Source: Haliotis asinina (Eukaryota; Mollusca; Gastropoda; Lepetellida; Haliotidae). Taken from it: 64,000 nucleotides of DNA. Below, piece by piece: positions 11,280-22,427 of this stretch. The notes below the pieces were generated by a model that worked only from the letters and a program-made list of their open reading frames with translations, was not told the origin of the DNA and did no database searches. Made by a program: the position numbers and the translations under genes. The DNA lies in NCBI RefSeq assembly GCF_037392515.1, contig NC_090283.1, positions 24,940,249 to 25,004,248 of the forward strand. Reading direction: 5' to 3'. Each line of letters opens with the position of its first letter. Positions within the stretch are counted from its first letter, which is position 1.

Positions 11280-13536
11280 TTACAGCATAGGTCGGTGGTG
11301 CTCGTCCAAAGTCAGTTCTTTCTCCTGATATGAATATTTCGTAGTTAGACAAGAACATAGGTCGACTATAAAGTCAATGTAAATGGTTAGTGTGTCCTCA
11401 CTCACGATGCAAGGGAGCTGACCACACAATACATACGTAAGAACGATGATCATCCCAGTGAAGGAGCTCCTTCTGACAGCTCCTGCAGATCGTCCCATGT
11501 ACACGTTCTTAGGAAGTGTTTCATTGATCGAGGATCCTGGTGTTTGAGATGTTGCTTCGGGTGTCGCTTCTGGTGTTGCCTCGGTTGCCGTAGCAGGCGA
11601 TGCTGCAGGTTGCGTTGTCAACGTTGTGGTAGTAGCTGGTGTGGTCACAGTTTGACATGAAGATTTTCCTGTCATCAACCAGCATATTGAAGCAAACAAT
11701 TCTTTCTATGTAAACAAAGACTAAAATTATATTTGGTTATTGATAACGTGAAGACAGTATTTCACTTTGTGACTTATTATGAATCAAGACGCTACACTGT
11801 AGTACACAGTCTATTACAATATATACCCGGAACTCGTCATTATAACTACGCTTTGGAAATGAGATTACAACCGTGCAACCTACGCTGATTTTTCAATGTC
11901 CGGACCCCGACAATCCGATTCCCGCGATATCCGAACAATAGCTAGCTGTAACCAATCTTGTTTACTATGTAAACTCATAACCTGTTGATTCAGTAATCCG
12001 GTGCTTCTCTCTCCGTATCCGAACGTTAATCAGCGGTAACAGACTAGCTAATTACACATAGTTTTGCTTCATTAATCCGGCGGTACATCAAAAAGGTTGG
12101 GATAATCCCTTCACACCATGAGCCCCATTCAGTGGTAATTGTTAAGTGACACTTGCGAGTTGAAGATGTCGTTAGTTTGTGATTTTGATCAATTAGTAGG
12201 TCTCACTTTTGGTTACTTGGAGTAATACATGTCATGCTTACTTCCTGTATAAAACACTAATCGTGTCAAAAGGAGATCACTTGACGCTTGTCAGTCATAA
12301 TGGCAAGTCCCGCCCCTAGGCGTAAAAGATGTGAAATTACTGCAGCACACACACACACACACAAAAAGAGAAAACCCTAAAGCCAATTTTGATCTTATGT
12401 GTAAACATTTTGGTCAAGAATTCGGACTGTCTATCGGCAAGAGCACAATTTCGGACATCGGATATGTTTTGTGATTGGCTATGATCATTTGACAGACAGA
12501 TGCAATCACGTGGTTGACACGTGATCTTACTTCGTAGCAATGTTGCCAGTCACAAGTATGCCAATGTCAAACTGACCAACGTAAAACTTGATTTCTTGCC
12601 CCCAAACACCACATCGCAGATTCAGCCAACTTGTCTACGTTCGCATGTTTTTGTATTGCCATGTCAAAGGGAAGTAACCCTACTGTAGTTGTGTTCATAA
12701 AAGTTCGTTTCAGTAGTCCGTACGTTTCACTATCCGAACGTTTTTGATGAAAAACAGAAGTGTTCGGATTAACGCGGCCTGACTGTAGCTGTGAAAATAC
12801 GGTTTGTCTTCGCATTTTAACGAAAGTTGTTCGTAATAATTTATTTCAACTGGTAGGTTTGTTCTTGGGTAATATTTTTAAGAAATAAGAGCCCTTTAGT
12901 TGTTGTTGGTCGGTAGCTCGTGTATTAATGTTAGAATTAGAATTTGAAATGATTAGTTTTTAGGAACTAAATTAGGTGGCAATGTTTTACTGTTCCTCGT
13001 GACAGGTTTTCATAGCATGTACTAAGTTTGTTCTCGTCACTAAAAGGTTGAAATATTACCGGTGTCACGTTACATCTTTAACTCACTTACTCACTTACCG
13101 AATCGCCACCATGCATCATCTACTGAAGAGATTTTGATGCTTTCAAAGCTGAACTTATACCAGTTCCAAAACGACGTGTGTGACCACAGGCCAACTTCTG
13201 CAGATTCACAACCTTCACCGATAATGACATCATAAGATGAAACCTTCACCCACAGTGGTGTGTAGTCGTCACACATGTCCTCGGATATAACCAAGATCTC
13301 CCCAGTACAGGTATCAAAGGAGGACTCACAGTACTGCACATGAGAAGTCTTGTTTGGAAAAATGTCAATGACTATCCTTCCTGCGTCCATGTTAATGGAG
13401 AGCTGTACTTTGCTGCAACACTTCACGTCGAACACCAGGGATTCCAAGCTGGAAACCATCTCCCCATCCACCTTTGTTAGCTCTATAGTGGTGTCAGTTC
13501 TTGAGGTTTGAAACATGTCAGCGTGGATTCGATCAC
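11280..13536 (-). CDS. Surface protein with Methyltransf_FA-like ectodomain (U1, no signal exon)
   Basis: Exon 2 is 13536-13099 and exon 3 is 11668-11280, both open; the intron is GT-AG and phase 1. Exon 2 encodes a beta-rich domain of about 145 residues starting GDRIHADMFQTS, with PNKTS (N-glycosylation), YTPLWVKVSSYDVIIGEG and SSVDDAWWRFG. The pattern L-F-x-V-K, PLW-V, VIIGEG and a terminal tryptophan resembles the farnesoic acid O-methyltransferase-like domain (PF12248), which in many animal proteins is probably a binding module rather than an enzyme. Exon 3 gives a Thr/Pro-rich stalk (TTPATTTTLTTQP), an NET site, a membrane segment (FTGMIIVLTYVLCGQLPCIV) and a tail of about 40 residues with LCSCL and YSYQ. 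The signal exon found for U2 and U3 is absent because its segment is deleted in U1. The copy may therefore be silent or use a distant first exon. Confidence 0.75.
11896..12787 (+). mobile_element. pogo/Tigger-type DNA transposon relic (U1 only)
   Basis: About 0.89 kb interrupts sequence that is continuous in U2 and U4 (TTTTTCA next to AGCTGTGAAAATACGG). The right end, read inward, is CAGTCAGGCCGCGTTAATCC, flanked by TA, as in pogo/Tigger elements; the left terminus is eroded. Inside, a start at 12300 reads MASPAPRRKRCEIT, and at 12388-12474 lies FDLMCKHFGQEFGLSIGKST followed by ISDIGYVL and a stop. That is the helix-turn-helix of CENP-B/Tigger transposases. A CA microsatellite (about 12346-12362) sits between the pieces and the catalytic domain is absent. 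It inserted in U1 after block duplication, or was lost elsewhere. Confidence 0.65.
13015..13098 (-). repeat. Family B repeat providing the splice donor of intron 2
   Basis: Read on the minus strand, intron 2 of the U1 surface-protein gene starts GTAAGTGAGTAAGTGAG and runs on into TGACACCGGTAATATTTCAA and TGACGAGAACAAA. This is a family B repeat in the orientation seen at 17165-17230. The exon ends exactly where the repeat tail begins. The same arrangement is present in U2, U3 and U4. Confidence 0.65.
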
Positions 13537-14115
13537 CTGCAGAAAATAATCGGAAGTTGAAAAAAGATCAATCTGCACTAAGGTAAGTTACAAGAATGTC
13601 CACCACGGACGCGAACTCCGGGCTTAAATGTTTTTGAATCAATGGTTTTCACAAATCTGTGCATGTACAACAGTTGTTTTTTTTCTTTTAAAAACAGCCA
13701 TCTTAGCATTTGTACATTCGTAATGAGCAAGGCAAAATCATGTCAAAGAGCATAAGAAATTTCCATTTTGAAATTCCAATCTCACTACATAATATCTTTC
13801 AATTGAATATGATACCAGGTGTCTGCATATCGGCCACTATAGCTAACACGCAAAACAAATACACACATGGTATATGTTAGGCTTATTACGTGATACAAGT
13901 GAAAATAACCCATGGTTAGACTGTTTCCACAGCGCCAAAATGCTTGTCGTATTATGCCAATACGTTGCTGTTGGTTGTGCCCTTGTGTCGTCAAAGGAAA
14001 TGTCTCTTGTACCAGCAACATGAGTACCTGGTGGCACAATCAGCGGGCTTGGGAGGCCTTTCCCCTGAACGGAATGTGTGAATGTACAACAGACATTAGA
14101 AGAAAAGGTTATTAA
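13537..14115. other. Intron or upstream DNA, no feature seen
   Basis: Non-coding DNA upstream (minus strand) of the U1 ectodomain exon, matched in all blocks. It starts with the AG acceptor of that exon (TTTTCTGCAG). Nothing else could be supported. Confidence 0.5.
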
Positions 14116-14375
14116 CCTTCAGGTCCGAACAGCTTGAGGTTACATTTGAGCAATGTGGACAAGAACATCTGCTCCAGTAGCCTTCAGGTCCGAACAGCTT
14201 GAGGTTATATTTGACCAATCTGGACAAGAACATCTGCTCCAGTAGCCTTCAGGTCCGAACAGCTTGAGGTTATATTTGACCAATCTGGACAAGAACATCT
14301 GCTCAGGTAGCCTTCAGGTCCGAACAGCTTGAGGTTATATTTGAGCAATCTGGACAAGAACATCTGCTCCATCAA
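14116..14375 (+). repeat. 65-bp minisatellite, four copies
   Basis: Four direct copies, starting at 14116, 14181, 14246 and 14311, each open with CCTTCAGGTCCGAACAGCTT and contain ATCTGGACAAGAACATCTGC or a near variant. A degraded partial copy follows at 14376. U2 has two copies (25401-25530); U3 (about 43095-43160) and U4 (about 59180-59243) have one. Confidence 0.9.
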
Positions 14376-14624
14376 CCTTCAGGTTCTGTGTTCCGTTTCC
14401 ACACCATGGCCGAGCAGCTTGACGTTATATTTGCTGGTTCATTTATCTTTAGGTTCGTTCCTCTTCTTATACAAATTGTTCTACGTTACGTTCGCTTCAC
14501 AGGAGTTGCTGCTCTGTAAACATTCAGGTTCTGTGAATACAGAATCCAAGTTAGAAGGTGGCCAAATGTAACACGCGTTATATTTGGGATGAATCAGTAA
14601 AGTACAGATTATAGCACGTATGTT

Positions 14625-14723
14625 GAGTCCACAAGGGATTCGAACCCACATTCTCAGAGTCAGGCATCTAATCACAAAGTCAGCCGTCTTACCCGCTAGG
14701 TACCGCGACTTCCACAAAAGTGG
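14625..14723 (-). repeat. tRNA-derived SINE head
   Basis: On the minus strand, GGAAGTCGCGGTACCTAGCG is followed by an A-box-like TAGCGGGTAAGACGG and, about 50 bases later, the B-box-like GGTTCGAATCC, the spacing of an internal Pol III promoter. It is unlikely to be a working tRNA gene: the arms pair poorly and the sequence merges with repeat DNA. Related copies are at 43405-43500 (U3) and 59490-59585 (U4); the U2 copy is truncated. Confidence 0.55.
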
Positions 14724-14729
14724 AAGTCG
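14706..14729. repeat. Perfect 10-bp hairpin
   Basis: CGACTTCCAC, loop AAAA, GTGGAAGTCG, at the edge of the tRNA-like SINE head. It is identical in U3 (43492-43515). In U4 (59576-59599) the outermost pair is T-A instead of C-G, so pairing is kept. U2 has lost it. Confidence 0.8.
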
Positions 14730-14889
14730 GACTTCTTGTAGTCCAGACCTCGGAGTTTGTGTACCCCTCTGATAGGTGTTAATTGGCAGGACTCCCACGA
14801 CTGAAAGCGATATGGAAGCTGAGTGGGTTAGACGGCTGGTCAAACCACAATCATCTACAGTTTACTATGATTTAAAAACCAGGGCCTGA

Positions 14890-16219
14890 CCCTTTAGTCA
14901 GTTATCATGAAAATCAGTGTCTAGACTGCGCGTCCTTGGTGACAGTATGGGTACGTGGAGAAGTATTATCTTAGGATGTTTGATGACTACGGGCGCTGTC
15001 GTCTTAAAAGCATGGCAATAAAGGCACGCATGACAATAACAAATATCAACTAAATTATCAGTCTGTGTTTCATGTATTCAAGCGTTGCTCAATCTGTAAT
15101 GATATGGCTTCAGATACATCGTTCCAAAGACTTAACGTACTTTGATTTGTATATGGTATTGCAAGTTTGACCCAAAGAAACCAGGATGCTTTTGTACTCA
15201 TGGACAATACACTGGGCATGATAAATGTCAGTGAATCAGAAGATAGTGATTATTCAGTTCTTAATTTGTATTATAGTAATTGTGAGGATTTCGTGATCTC
15301 TACATATTATCCTGATTGAAAGTGTTGAGTTTTCATTTGTCAGGCCTTTACTTTGTTCAACAGTAAATCTGAATCTAAATCTCACACGGAGCTAGTAGCT
15401 TTATTGCTAATAGCTTGTTCGTATGTTCTTTAACGCCACCCGCGGCAATTATCCAGCTATGAGACGACGGTCTGTAAATAATCGAGTCTGCACTTTTGGT
15501 GAGGGATCATAAACATCAATCTACGCAACCGGGTTTTACAGTTTATTTGCAGCTTAACAATATATAGCAAAACTTCCGAGACTACTGTCGACCCTTGTTA
15601 AAAATACACGACTTGATAACTTGCAGTGGTGTCTTGTTAAAATCTATCCATTTTGTATCAGATGGTACCATCAGCCAAGTTATTCCTACTACATTTTTTC
15701 ATGTTGGCCACAATCATACGGGAATAATACGTAAATAGTGCTGAGGTTTGTTGTAAGCAGCAGAGCAAATGTACTGTAGCCCATGTACTGTATTGAATGC
15801 GCTGTAACTGTATATTTGACATAACAGCATTGAAGCCTTCATACGTAATTCAGATTTAATCCTGAAAAAGGGTTCTACCAGACGACTATTGGCACGTGTG
15901 AACAAGAATCTAATGATACCATCAGCCAAGTTATTGCTAATAACTTTTTGACTTTGGCCACAAACATAGGTGAATAACAAAGACCTAAATTCGATATGGG
16001 TGAAATTTTGCTGATATGAGTATACATTTAATTGCTACCTCTACTGTGTTTCCATACAGGATTTAAGATTTTATACTCGGATTTAGTTCGTAAAGAAAAT
16101 ACAGTCACATTAACTAGGCAGCAGACAAGAAAAGCTCTGGTGTTCTCTCATTTGGTTTGCTATACATACCATTTGTCTTCTGTTAAGATAAATGTGTTGC
16201 AACAGTTTTTGGTCGTCTG
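14890..16219. repeat. Non-coding DNA with repeat fragments
   Basis: No gene seen. At 15415-15535 is the start of a family A repeat (TTTAACGCCACCCGCGGCAA, ACGGTCTGTAAATAATCGAG). An internal direct duplication is visible: ACCATCAGCCAAGTTATT, then TTGGCCACAA, occurs near 15667 and again near 15918. Matching DNA occurs in U2 (about 26150-27610), U3 (about 43810-45250) and U4 (about 59890-61240). Confidence 0.5.
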
Positions 16220-16989
16220 AGGGGTTTTTTATCTTTGTTCACTCATTGCTCTTGTATTAAATGTGAATATTATCAGAACGGTAACTCCAGATTCAAAGAC
16301 AGGTGAACACTTAGGATTTATCAAGTCACCATGGGCAGCAATGAGACCCCTCAGCACTAATATAAGGATTGGTTGGCAGAATTAAACTCGAACCTTAACT
16401 TACAAGTCTCGTTTAATTTTCCAGTTCTACCGCTAACTTAAAAAGAACATATTTTGACGTCAGTTAATTGTTACCGACAGGTTCTTGGCGGGGAGTTTGG
16501 CGGTTACCGTGGCAGCAGGTGATATTTTCTCTAGTAGTCACTTTCTGTGCTAATATTGGAACTCGTTCAACTGTCACTGACCAGTGGGATGAAAGTATTT
16601 TACATGAAGGTAAGATAGCATATTATGTACAATTTAAACACAGGTGAAAGCCACATGGTACACATTTTATAACACGGGCTGTGATTGGGTACCCCCTGAA
16701 TCCTCGATGTATAAAATTCGGGTCCGAGTGAACGATCAGACTCAGTTTACATGTAACTGTTTAAAGTGAATGAATTTATATCCAATTAGATTGTTACAAA
16801 CTCACATTTGGTGTAAACTGTTCCTTATGCATAAAGACACTGCTAGGGACTGTAACATGGTGTCATATCTGTTAACTGGAAAACATGACAGCACCTGACA
16901 CCTTCCAGATGAAAGAAACAAAGCTCTTGCGCGGTGTCGAGTGAAGGAACTTAAACTTGTCTGTCATTTCTAGTAAAAAGTATGAACCT
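16220..16989. other. Deletion junction and spacer
   Basis: Position 16220 marks where U1 lacks DNA present in U2 from about 27620 to 34900. After it the sequence follows U2 from about 34903 onward (TCACTCATTGCTCTTGTATT). No gene is seen; the missing stretch includes the surface-protein promoter and signal exon. Confidence 0.75.
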
Positions 16990-17612
16990 CGAAAACTGTC
17001 GTTCTTATACTTATGCCATCAGTTCCATCATCCAGTGAAAAACCGTATGTGATGTAAGCTATAAAAAGTATTAGAGTCAACATCTGACAGGCACAGTGCT
17101 TTAAAAACAAAGAATGAATGAATGAATGAATGAATGAATGAATGAATGAATGAATGAATGAATGAATGAATGAGTTAATATTTAACGTCACATCGCAATA
17201 TTTCAGCCATATCGTGACGAGAACAGATTTGAAGATAATAATAATGTACACATCATACAACTTGTCACCAAAGACAGCATAACAGCAAGATAATCACAGT
17301 TCAAATTTGAAATTAGGCAGTTAAGACAAATCTAATAGCACAGTTTGGGCAATACAAAATACAAAAATTGACTACAGATCGCCAAATAGAAGAATGACCA
17401 TATAGAGGACTCAGTGAACATTTTAGGTAAGGAAATTAAAATAATATGGTGGTAAGGAAATTAAAATAATATTGAACTTCACGTTTTTACGTAGACAAAG
17501 TTTGTATTTGTTTTACCAACAACACCAAGTCGCTATCACAAGTCATACAGGACGATGGTAAGTTTGTTTTCTTTTCTTGGTTTGTTTTAGGGGAGTTTCT
17601 TTTGTTGCTTGA
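16990..17612 (+). pseudogene. Collapsed extra C1q copy (U1/U2 junction)
   Basis: The sequence 16990-17500 is a second version of the DNA just upstream of the U2 C1q gene (compare 19530-20045). It then jumps from the upstream region (GTTTTACCAACAACACC) straight to the last codons of C1q exon 1, AAGTCGCTATCACAAGTCAT, and the GGTAAGTTTGTTTTC donor. Almost all of exon 1, including signal peptide and coiled coil, is gone. A GAAT microsatellite lies at 17112-17173. The intron start is interrupted by a TTAA element. The same remnant sits at about 35400-35877 and 50880-51392, so the collapse pre-dates block duplication. Confidence 0.75.
17112..17173 (+). repeat. (GAAT)n microsatellite
   Basis: About 15 units of GAAT precede a family B repeat. 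Shorter versions sit at the matching places near 19643, 37574 and 53440. Confidence 0.95.
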
Positions 17613-19199
17613 AGGGGCACTGATGCAAAGCGAATGAGCTGGGCTCCGGTCCACAGAATTTCTTCACCTAAACAATCAGGAGGCCCATCTTATGCCATTA
17701 TTTAAAAATATCCATGGTATTCCTTGTCTGATCGTAACAAAATATCTCAGCAGTGTAGTTTTTGGTATAGTGACTGATCCAAGTTGATCCTATTTCTGTG
17801 TTTTGTACCTCGATATTTAATCATGTTACGTGAAAATATGATGAAAACAGTTTCGGCCCATCAATGTTTTCAGGCTGCATGCGACACAGAGATTAAATCT
17901 TCCTTGCTGTAACTCGCGTTTGATGGTGTAAACCTACACGTGTTATTTGTAATCATTCTCTTGATGGCCAGTTAATGAATTTATAACAGGTATAATTAGT
18001 GGTGACACCTCTCAGGTTATTCAAGAAAGGTTCCTATTTGGCATTTCTCCTCTCTGGAGTAAATACTCAACATTATAAATTAAGGTTTGTAGTCGGAAAT
18101 GTTTTGTATGTTATGTAATATGTGCATGTAAGTGATACAAGAGGGTTTATCAGCTGAGCTACAAAAACAAACATCGATCAAAGGCTTAACCGAAAACACA
18201 CTGATTGATTAATTACTTTTATCTTCTACAGCGGATTGGTCAGAAAACAGTGTGTGTAGATGTACTAATCTATATTGACTACAGCCTGTCGTAAAGTGCG
18301 AGTGTAAAACAACATCCTCCCTTCAAAGAATTAACCACCATTGCGTTGATTGATTGATTGATTGCTCGTTGCTGGTTATCTACACCCTGTCGTAAAGTGC
18401 GAGTGTAAAACAACATCCTTCAAAGAAGTAACCACCATTGCGTTGATTGATTGATTGCTCGTTGCTGGTTATCTAAATTACTTAGAATGGCAGACATCAT
18501 ACAATTAGCTGAAAGGTGTGCTATCCTGGGAGATGTGTTACTTTTTCGCAAATTAGACTGTTGTAAGAAACACGACACAGAGTAGGATTATTTACCAGCT
18601 TCAGATGAATGGAATACCGTACTTTTATGTGGATATTGATGGATACATTCCTGAACAAGGTAGTAGCCTGACATTGTTGCTATAAAATTAGTCTGTTTTA
18701 CATTCATTATTTGCATTTTGTTTTAATTTATTTGTTGTAGCATTCAGCAGAATCTATATGACAGAAAACACAGACTAGATCGCGTATGTGTGTGAAATGA
18801 GATCCACATTGGAAGTCTATACAATGTTTAAATGTTACATTCATGTTAGAAATTTACTATAAGTATAAGCAGACTGTGTGTTCTTTTATTAATTTTCCAA
18901 ATCATACAAATATGACAATAAACTAATTAGGGTTATGAGACAAAATATAGAGACGTACATTGGCTTTGTTATTTTTCCATCCTAATAGTTTTTAACCATT
19001 TCAACCACTGGCAGATGATTAACCTTCGAAGTGATTCATTTGTTTTCATAATACATTTATTGATCTGTCTATAATTAAACTCTCACTTGCGCATACGAAC
19101 CAGTCACGAATTCTGGGATATCATCCGGGTATTCACGGGAGAAAAACAATAACAAAAGTTTAAACCAGTCCACGGAAATTGCTCTGCATCAGTGCCCCT
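17613..19199 (+). mobile_element. TTAA-flanked DNA element (U1 copy)
   Basis: 1.59 kb with inverted ends AGGGGCACTGATGCAAAGCG and, from the right, AGGGGCACTGATGCAGAGCA. The right flank is TTAA and the left is TTGA (TTAA in the U4 copy). The C1q intron of U1 has a single TTAA at the matching place (TGCTTAACGCC), which is the empty site. A TTAA target is known for piggyBac and Kolobok elements; no transposase is present, so it is non-autonomous and the superfamily is open. It holds a small frame (18487-18585), cut to 32 codons here. A block with GTAAAGTGCGAGTGTAAAAC and TTGCGTTGATTGATTG is duplicated internally (about 18290-18475). Confidence 0.75.
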
Positions 19200-20305
19200 T
19201 TAACGCCTCACTCACTAGAGAGCAGAGCTATGCTGGGAGTAATTACATACAGCACCGGATTCGCAAAAAAGGGACATCATTCTAATTTAATTCCATGTCT
19301 GTGATAGTCCGGGTCACTCGATCTCCTTACTCAATTTGCACGTGAATGACTTTAAAGTATTTATAACCAGGTAGACTGTTACAAACAGAGTACATTGTTC
19401 CTGGTGCATAAAGACGCCAGGAAATGCCATATGGTATCATGGTGTTAATTAGGCATCCTGATGCACCCGAAACCTTTCATATGAAAGAAACAAAACCTCT
19501 GCCTGCTGTCGAGTGAGAGAACTGAAATTTGTCGTTTATATGCTTATTCCATCAGTTAGACCATCCAATGAAAAACCGTATGTAATGTAAGCAATAAAAA
19601 CTATTAGAGTGAACATCTGACAGGCACGGTTATTAAAAAGAGAATGAATGAATGAATGAATGTTTAACGCCACATCGCAATATTTCAGCAGTACCGTGAT
19701 GAGAACAAATTTGAAGATATTGAACAAAATGTATATATCATAAAACCTGTCGTCAAAGGATTGCAATCGAACTAGATTGTCACAGTTCGAATTTGAAACT
19801 AGCATGTGAAGATAAATCTAATAGCACAATAGCACAAAACACAATAAGTGACTGTAGATCGTCAAATAGAAGAATGAACATACAGAAGAATCAATGATCA
19901 TTTTACGGTTGATGTTGCTTTCTGTGCCACGAGTAGGTATCATGTCCAAAGTTTCAGTTCTAAAAGCAAGCAAATAGGTGGCAAGGAAATTAAAATAATA
20001 TTGAGGTTTCAATTTTTGACGAGGACAAAGTTTATAATTGTTTTACCACACAGCTAGTGACGACAATATTTCTAATTAATGTGCCTGTTTCAGCTATGAT
20101 AGACAGGCTGGTTCACCATCGCCGGTTTAAGAATTTATTGTATAATGTGGAACATATACTCTGCATGTTTCTACACAAAAAAATATAATCCTGGAGTTTT
20201 TGGGTTTTTTGTCTTCAAGGCGCGCTATCACACTTGTCTAACTGTCCATGCTCCTTATCAATGCTCCTCTATATTCACCAGTGCCGTACAGTACTGCGGG
20301 TAAAA

Positions 20306-22427
20306 ATGTTTATGACGAACATATTCCTAGGTCTTTTTCTGCCTCCCTGTCTCTCTGGACTAATTTTACCCATGACAAAACCAGATGGCACTGCTGATCT
20401 GTCAAGTGTACTGAGTCATGTGGGTCTGCTTGAACAGTCTATGACAAACCTTCAGACAACCACAAGTCATTTGAAAACAGATCTACAGGTCACAAAGCAA
20501 GATCTGGCATGTATGAAAACAGAGCTGCAAGCCACAAAGACGGACCTACGGAACACCCAAACAGACTTACAGACAAGGAAATCACTGCCACAGTTGGCCA
20601 GTGCTGAATCGGCCTCTCTGAAGGATAGAGTGGCATCTCTGAAAGCTGAACTGAAGTCGTCAGCGAACGAACTGAACCAAGTGAAGTCTGAACTGAGAGT
20701 CACGAAACAGGATAAACTCAACGTTAACTTTCTGTTCAACATAACGATGGATGCAATGAGTCGCAATGTCAAGCAGAACACTATACAGGTTAATACGCTG
20801 CAGTCAGGTGTTCGGCTTTAGAGCACCATGTGCAGCGAGTAAATACTACACTATATTGTGTGGAGACTGAAGAAGAGGCGTTCATCCAGATTAGATCATC
20901 GTCTCTCAAAGTGATTATAGACCAGTTGCTGTTTGTGGTCAGGGAAATGGCGTACACAAAAGAAGAGCAACAAAATGCCTCTATACAGCTGGAAAGACTT
21001 CAGAATGAAATGAAATGCACAATGTTCAACAAGCTCTTCACATGGTGACGGACAATCTACACACAGCACAAAGTAACATCACCTCCACGATATCGGACGT
21101 TGCTGTTTTGCAGCTTGACATGTCACATGTGCAGACATTCTCCGATGGCAACACTATGTCGCTATGACAAGTCATACAGGACGTTGGTATGTTTGTAAAC
21201 CCATCTTTTCTTTGTTTGTTTTTTGGTTTTGTTTTGTTTGGTTTCGCTTCGTTTGTTGCTTTCCGCCTCACTCACTTGATAACTTGCGCGACAATTGACC
21301 TTGGTGAAACTGCAGAGCAGAGAGCTATGTTGAGTGTAATTACATACAGCATCAGTATACACTGGGATTAGAACTATCCTTCAGCAACCCAATCTTGTTC
21401 GTATGAGTGAACTAACGATGAGAGTGGATTGTTCACGGACTGATACATAGTTGGAATATGAATCTGGTATGGTGTTAAACAAATAAACGCCATCGCTCAG
21501 AGTATACGGTCATTGCTTATGGCAACGCTGACGATACAATTAAAAATATTGCCATAGGCCATCCATATAACTAATTAATGTATTATTGAAGTCTATTACA
21601 TATGTTGCATTTCTTTTCATTTGGAGACAACATCCAGGTACTTTTATACTTTTCTAATTTATAGCAAAACCCAATCAATGGCCGGAATTTGTCATGACTT
21701 ATCATAAAAATGTAATTTTGTTACGCAACTGCACATGGTGATGTCATTTACCGTGGGTAAAACTCATTGCTGTTTGTTTGTTATAGGCACTAAGTGCATT
21801 AGAGTGTGTGTTGGGTTGTTTGTTTAAGTTCACGAGAAATGTTCAGGTACAAACACAGGTAGAGAATTTGAACTCCCATAAGTCTAGTAGTTTAAACACC
21901 TTCATTCTCTCACAACTCAGGAAACATTTACAAGTTGAAATGTCCTTGACAACAACCTTTGCTCGCCCAAACTGTGTGAGCAATGTTTAGGTGTCCTTTG
22001 TTGAATAAATGTTTCTTTTAATCCATGTAGCATCAAAGACAAGAACCGTTGCCTTCCGTACAGAAAGTCCACCCGATACAGCCATCGGAACTCCACTTCT
22101 CTTTGACTTCACCATCTACAACGTCAACTCCTGTTACGACGAGCACACAGAAAGTTCACCGCACCCGTCTCTGGCACCTACATGTTCTACACCAATCTGT
22201 CACTGAAGGTGTCTGACCCTTTGGGTGCTTACATTCACATTATGAAAAACGGATCAAATATTATCGGCTTTGGGATGGCGAAGACACGCAGTGACCATAC
22301 TGTTGCATTTTCTGTTGCCCCACTCCACAAGGGAGAACAGGTGTGGGTGGAAACAACCCAGTCAATGACAGTTGAAAAAAGTTCATCAGCATCATACATT
22401 GGTGGGTTCTTGGTGTCGGTGGACTAA
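20306..22427 (+). pseudogene. C1q coiled-coil gene, broken (U2)
   Basis: It matches the U1 gene in layout: ATG at 20306 with signal peptide MFMTNIFLGLFLPPCLSG, exon 1 to 21186 (donor GTATGT) and head exon 22031-22427. One base is lost near 20810, shifting the coiled-coil frame. A short deletion near 21015 removes part of the coiled coil. TGA replaces a serine codon seven codons before the exon end (about 21173), and one base is missing in the head exon near 22150. The head sequence still shows the C1q pattern (GTYMFYTNLSLKVSD). With four lesions it cannot give the full protein. Its tail-to-tail neighbour remains open. Confidence 0.9.

Larger units (their letters stand above)
7844..20065. repeat. 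Tandem block U1 (12.2 kb)
   Basis: First of four tandem segmental duplications. Its left edge is where similarity to the other blocks begins (ATATTTCTAATTAATGTG). It carries the intact C1q gene, the surface-protein exons 2 and 3, and a collapsed C1q copy with a TTAA element. It is shorter than U2 and U3 because about 7.3 kb, corresponding to 27620-34900 of U2, is missing at a clean junction near 16220. At that junction GTCGTCTGA runs straight into GGGGTTTTTT, with a shared TGA. Confidence 0.85.

Noticed and set aside
14625-14723. Possible functional tRNA gene
   Set aside because: It has A- and B-box-like motifs but poor arm pairing, and is repeated with the blocks and merged with SINE DNA.
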